Source of the DNA: Lutibacter sp.
GTDB lineage: Bacteria; Bacteroidota; Bacteroidia; Flavobacteriales; Flavobacteriaceae
Reading direction: 5' to 3'
Length of the DNA stretch: 5,644 bases
Assembly: GCF_021647475.1 (NCBI RefSeq)
Contig: NZ_JAKIUR010000093.1
Coordinates: forward strand, 1-5,644
Position 1 is the first letter of the stretch, and each line of letters starts with the position of its first letter. Both the position numbers and the translations under genes were made by a program. This document shows positions 3,996 to 5,644 of the stretch, one piece after another. The notes below the pieces were generated by a model. The model did not search any database, was not told where the DNA came from, and was given only the letters and a program-made list of their open reading frames with translations.

Positions 3996-5644
3996 CTAGT
4001 ACTCTGCTAAATTTGGTCTTAACCAGTTTTTTGCAGTTTCAATGTCCATGTTTTTTTGTTTTGCAAAATCTTTCACTTGCTCTTCCGTAATTTTACCTAC
4101 ACCAAAATATTTAGCGTTTTCGTTTGCAAAATAATAACCCGAAACCGATGCGGCAGGCCACATTGCCAAACTTTCCGTTAGTTTAACTCCAATTTTATCT
4201 TCAACTTGTAATAATTTCCAAATCGTTGTTTTTTCCGTATGATCAGGACAAGCAGGATATCCTGGTGCAGGTCTAATTCCTTTATAATTTTCTTTTATCA
4301 AATCGATATTTGATAACTCTTCTGTGTTTGCATATCCCCAATATTTTTTACGTACTTCTTGATGTATGTATTCAGCAAAGGCTTCTGCCAATCTATCTGC
4401 TAAAGCTTTTACCATAATGGAATTATAATCATCCATATTTTTCTCAAACTCAGTGGCTAATTCAGCAGTTCCAAAACCTGTTGACACACAAAAAGTACCA
4501 ATATAATCTTTAACTTTTGTTGATTTTGGAGCAATAAAATCGGAAAGTGATTTAAAAGGAGTTCCCTCTTTCTTTTTTAATTGTTGACGCAAGGTTATAA
4601 ATTTAGTTTGTATTTCTTTTCTACTTTCATTTTTATAAACTTCAATAGTATCTTCAACAGCATTTGCAGGAAAAATTCCGAATACGGCTTTTGCTTTTAA
4701 CAGCTTTTCATCTAGTATTTTCTGCAATAAAACGTTGGCATCTGCAAATAAATTTGTTGCTTCCTCTCCCACAACTTTATCAGTTAAAATAGCAGGATAT
4801 TTTCCGTGTAATTCCCATGCTCTAAAAAACGGACTCCAATCTATATAATCTAGTAACTTTGATAAATCAAAATTATCAATAACGTGTGTTCCAATAAAAT
4901 TTGGTGTGGATATTTTGGTTGAATTCCAATCAATTTTAAATTTATTTTTTCTCGCTTCATCTAATCTTACGTACTCTTTTTGTTTAGATCTATTTAAAAA
5001 TCCTTTACGAACTTTTACATAATCATCTTTAATATCCCCAATATATTTTTGATTAGACCTTTTATTTAATAAATCGCCTACTACTGTAACTGCCCTAGAA
5101 GCGTCATGTACGTGTACTACGGCGTTTTTATATTGTGGGTCAATTTTAACTGCTGTATGTGCTTTTGAGGTAGTTGCTCCTCCAATTAATAATGGGACTT
5201 CAAAATTTTGACGTTCCATTTCTTTAGCTAAATATACCATTTCATCTAACGAAGGTGTAATTAAACCACTTAAACCTATGATATCAACTTTTTGAGATTT
5301 TGCAGTTTCTATTATTTTTTCAGGTGCAACCATAACTCCTAAATCTAAAATATCATAATTATTACACCCTAAAACAACGCCTACAATATTTTTCCCAATA
5401 TCATGCACATCTCCTTTTACGGTTGCCAATAAAATTTTTCCATTAGATTTGCTAATTTCTCCTTTATCTACTTCAATAAAGGGTAATAGATAAGCTACTG
5501 CTTTTTTCATTACACGGGCAGATTTTACAACTTGAGGTAAAAACATTTTACCTGAACCAAACAAATCTCCAACTACATTCATTCCAGTCATTAGGTTAAC
5601 TTCAATAACTTCAATAGGGTGCGGCACTTTTTTTCTAGCAGCCT
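3996..5644 (-). CDS. metH: Cobalamin-dependent methionine synthase, C-terminal part (5' end outside the window)
   Basis: MetH moves the methyl group of 5-methyl-THF via cob(I)alamin to homocysteine, forming methionine. About 549 codons are visible. Numbering from the in-frame GTG at 5627, the helical cap of the B12 module is at 1-52 (GMNVVGDLFGSGKMFLPQVV). The Rossmann cobalamin domain follows, with the D-x-H-x-x-G motif in KGDVHDIGKN (71-80); H75 is the lower cobalt ligand. GLSGLITPS (118-126) and IGGATTSKAHT (148-158) complete the site. The AdoMet-binding reactivation domain covers about 230-543, with DWSPFF (263-268), RPAPGYPACPDH (452-463) and SGYYFANENAKYFGVG (496-511). The GTG is not the start: upstream codons read A-A-R-K-K in the same frame and fit the family, so the gene continues beyond the edge. 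The homocysteine and folate domains are outside; many Bacteroidetes encode the homocysteine domain separately, which cannot be tested here. No frameshift is seen. Confidence 0.97.
   Translation of the reverse strand, partial: AARKKVPHPIEVIEVNLMTGMNVVGDLFGSGKMFLPQVVKSARVMKKAVAYLLPFIEVDKGEISKSNGKILLATVKGDVHDIGKNIVGVVLGCNNYDILDLGVMVAPEKIIETAKSQKVDIIGLSGLITPSLDEMVYLAKEMERQNFEVPLLIGGATTSKAHTAVKIDPQYKNAVVHVHDASRAVTVVGDLLNKRSNQKYIGDIKDDYVKVRKGFLNRSKQKEYVRLDEARKNKFKIDWNSTKISTPNFIGTHVIDNFDLSKLLDYIDWSPFFRAWELHGKYPAILTDKVVGEEATNLFADANVLLQKILDEKLLKAKAVFGIFPANAVEDTIEVYKNESRKEIQTKFITLRQQLKKKEGTPFKSLSDFIAPKSTKVKDYIGTFCVSTGFGTAELATEFEKNMDDYNSIMVKALADRLAEAFAEYIHQEVRKKYWGYANTEELSNIDLIKENYKGIRPAPGYPACPDHTEKTTIWKLLQVEDKIGVKLTESLAMWPAASVSGYYFANENAKYFGVGKITEEQVKDFAKQKNMDIETAKNWLRPNLAEY

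Noticed and set aside
5625..5627. GTG as the metH start codon
   Set aside because: Codons upstream stay open and match the expected linker before the B12 cap domain; a start here would remove the substrate domains, so the frame simply leaves the window.
1..5644. CRISPR array, defence system or retron-like RNA
   Set aside because: No regularly spaced direct repeats, reverse transcriptase, nuclease or toxin-antitoxin motifs were seen on either strand.

Overview
The window looks like chromosomal DNA from the Bacteroidetes, most likely class Flavobacteriia. The evidence is the strong AT bias, the absence of Shine-Dalgarno sites before the genes, a DUF6266-family remnant (a family I know mainly from this phylum), and two promoters that match the Bacteroidetes primary-sigma pattern TTG-N19-TAnnTTTG exactly. 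No species can be named from sequence alone.

The layout falls into two halves around a tRNA-Asp gene (1127-1200, minus strand). The right half is housekeeping. From the right edge leftward, all on the minus strand, it holds the 3' part of metH (cobalamin-dependent methionine synthase, running off the window), metF (5,10-methylenetetrahydrofolate reductase), trxA (thioredoxin with its own promoter and terminator), and a DUF58-family vWA-like protein. MetF makes the 5-methyl-THF that MetH uses to methylate homocysteine, so these two neighbours catalyse consecutive steps. The 327-bp gap between them carries no gene but at least three repeat-like structures in a row.

The left half, on the 3' side of the tRNA, looks accessory. 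It holds a 203-residue unrecognised protein with a possible helix-turn-helix, the last ~63 codons of a DUF6266-type gene, and at the left edge the end of an IS3-like insertion sequence. The transposase OrfA start (1-65, minus strand) can be read directly although it is truncated by the window edge. The IS end abuts the DUF6266 remnant at about position 125, so the insertion appears to have cut that gene.

No wholly new system is evident. The points most worth a second look are the IS/DUF6266 junction, the run of dispersed-type palindromes between metH and metF, an 18-bp in-frame duplication of the trxA tail including its stop codon, and an 11-bp G-rich tandem repeat near the tRNA-Asp 3' end, where integrated elements often sit.
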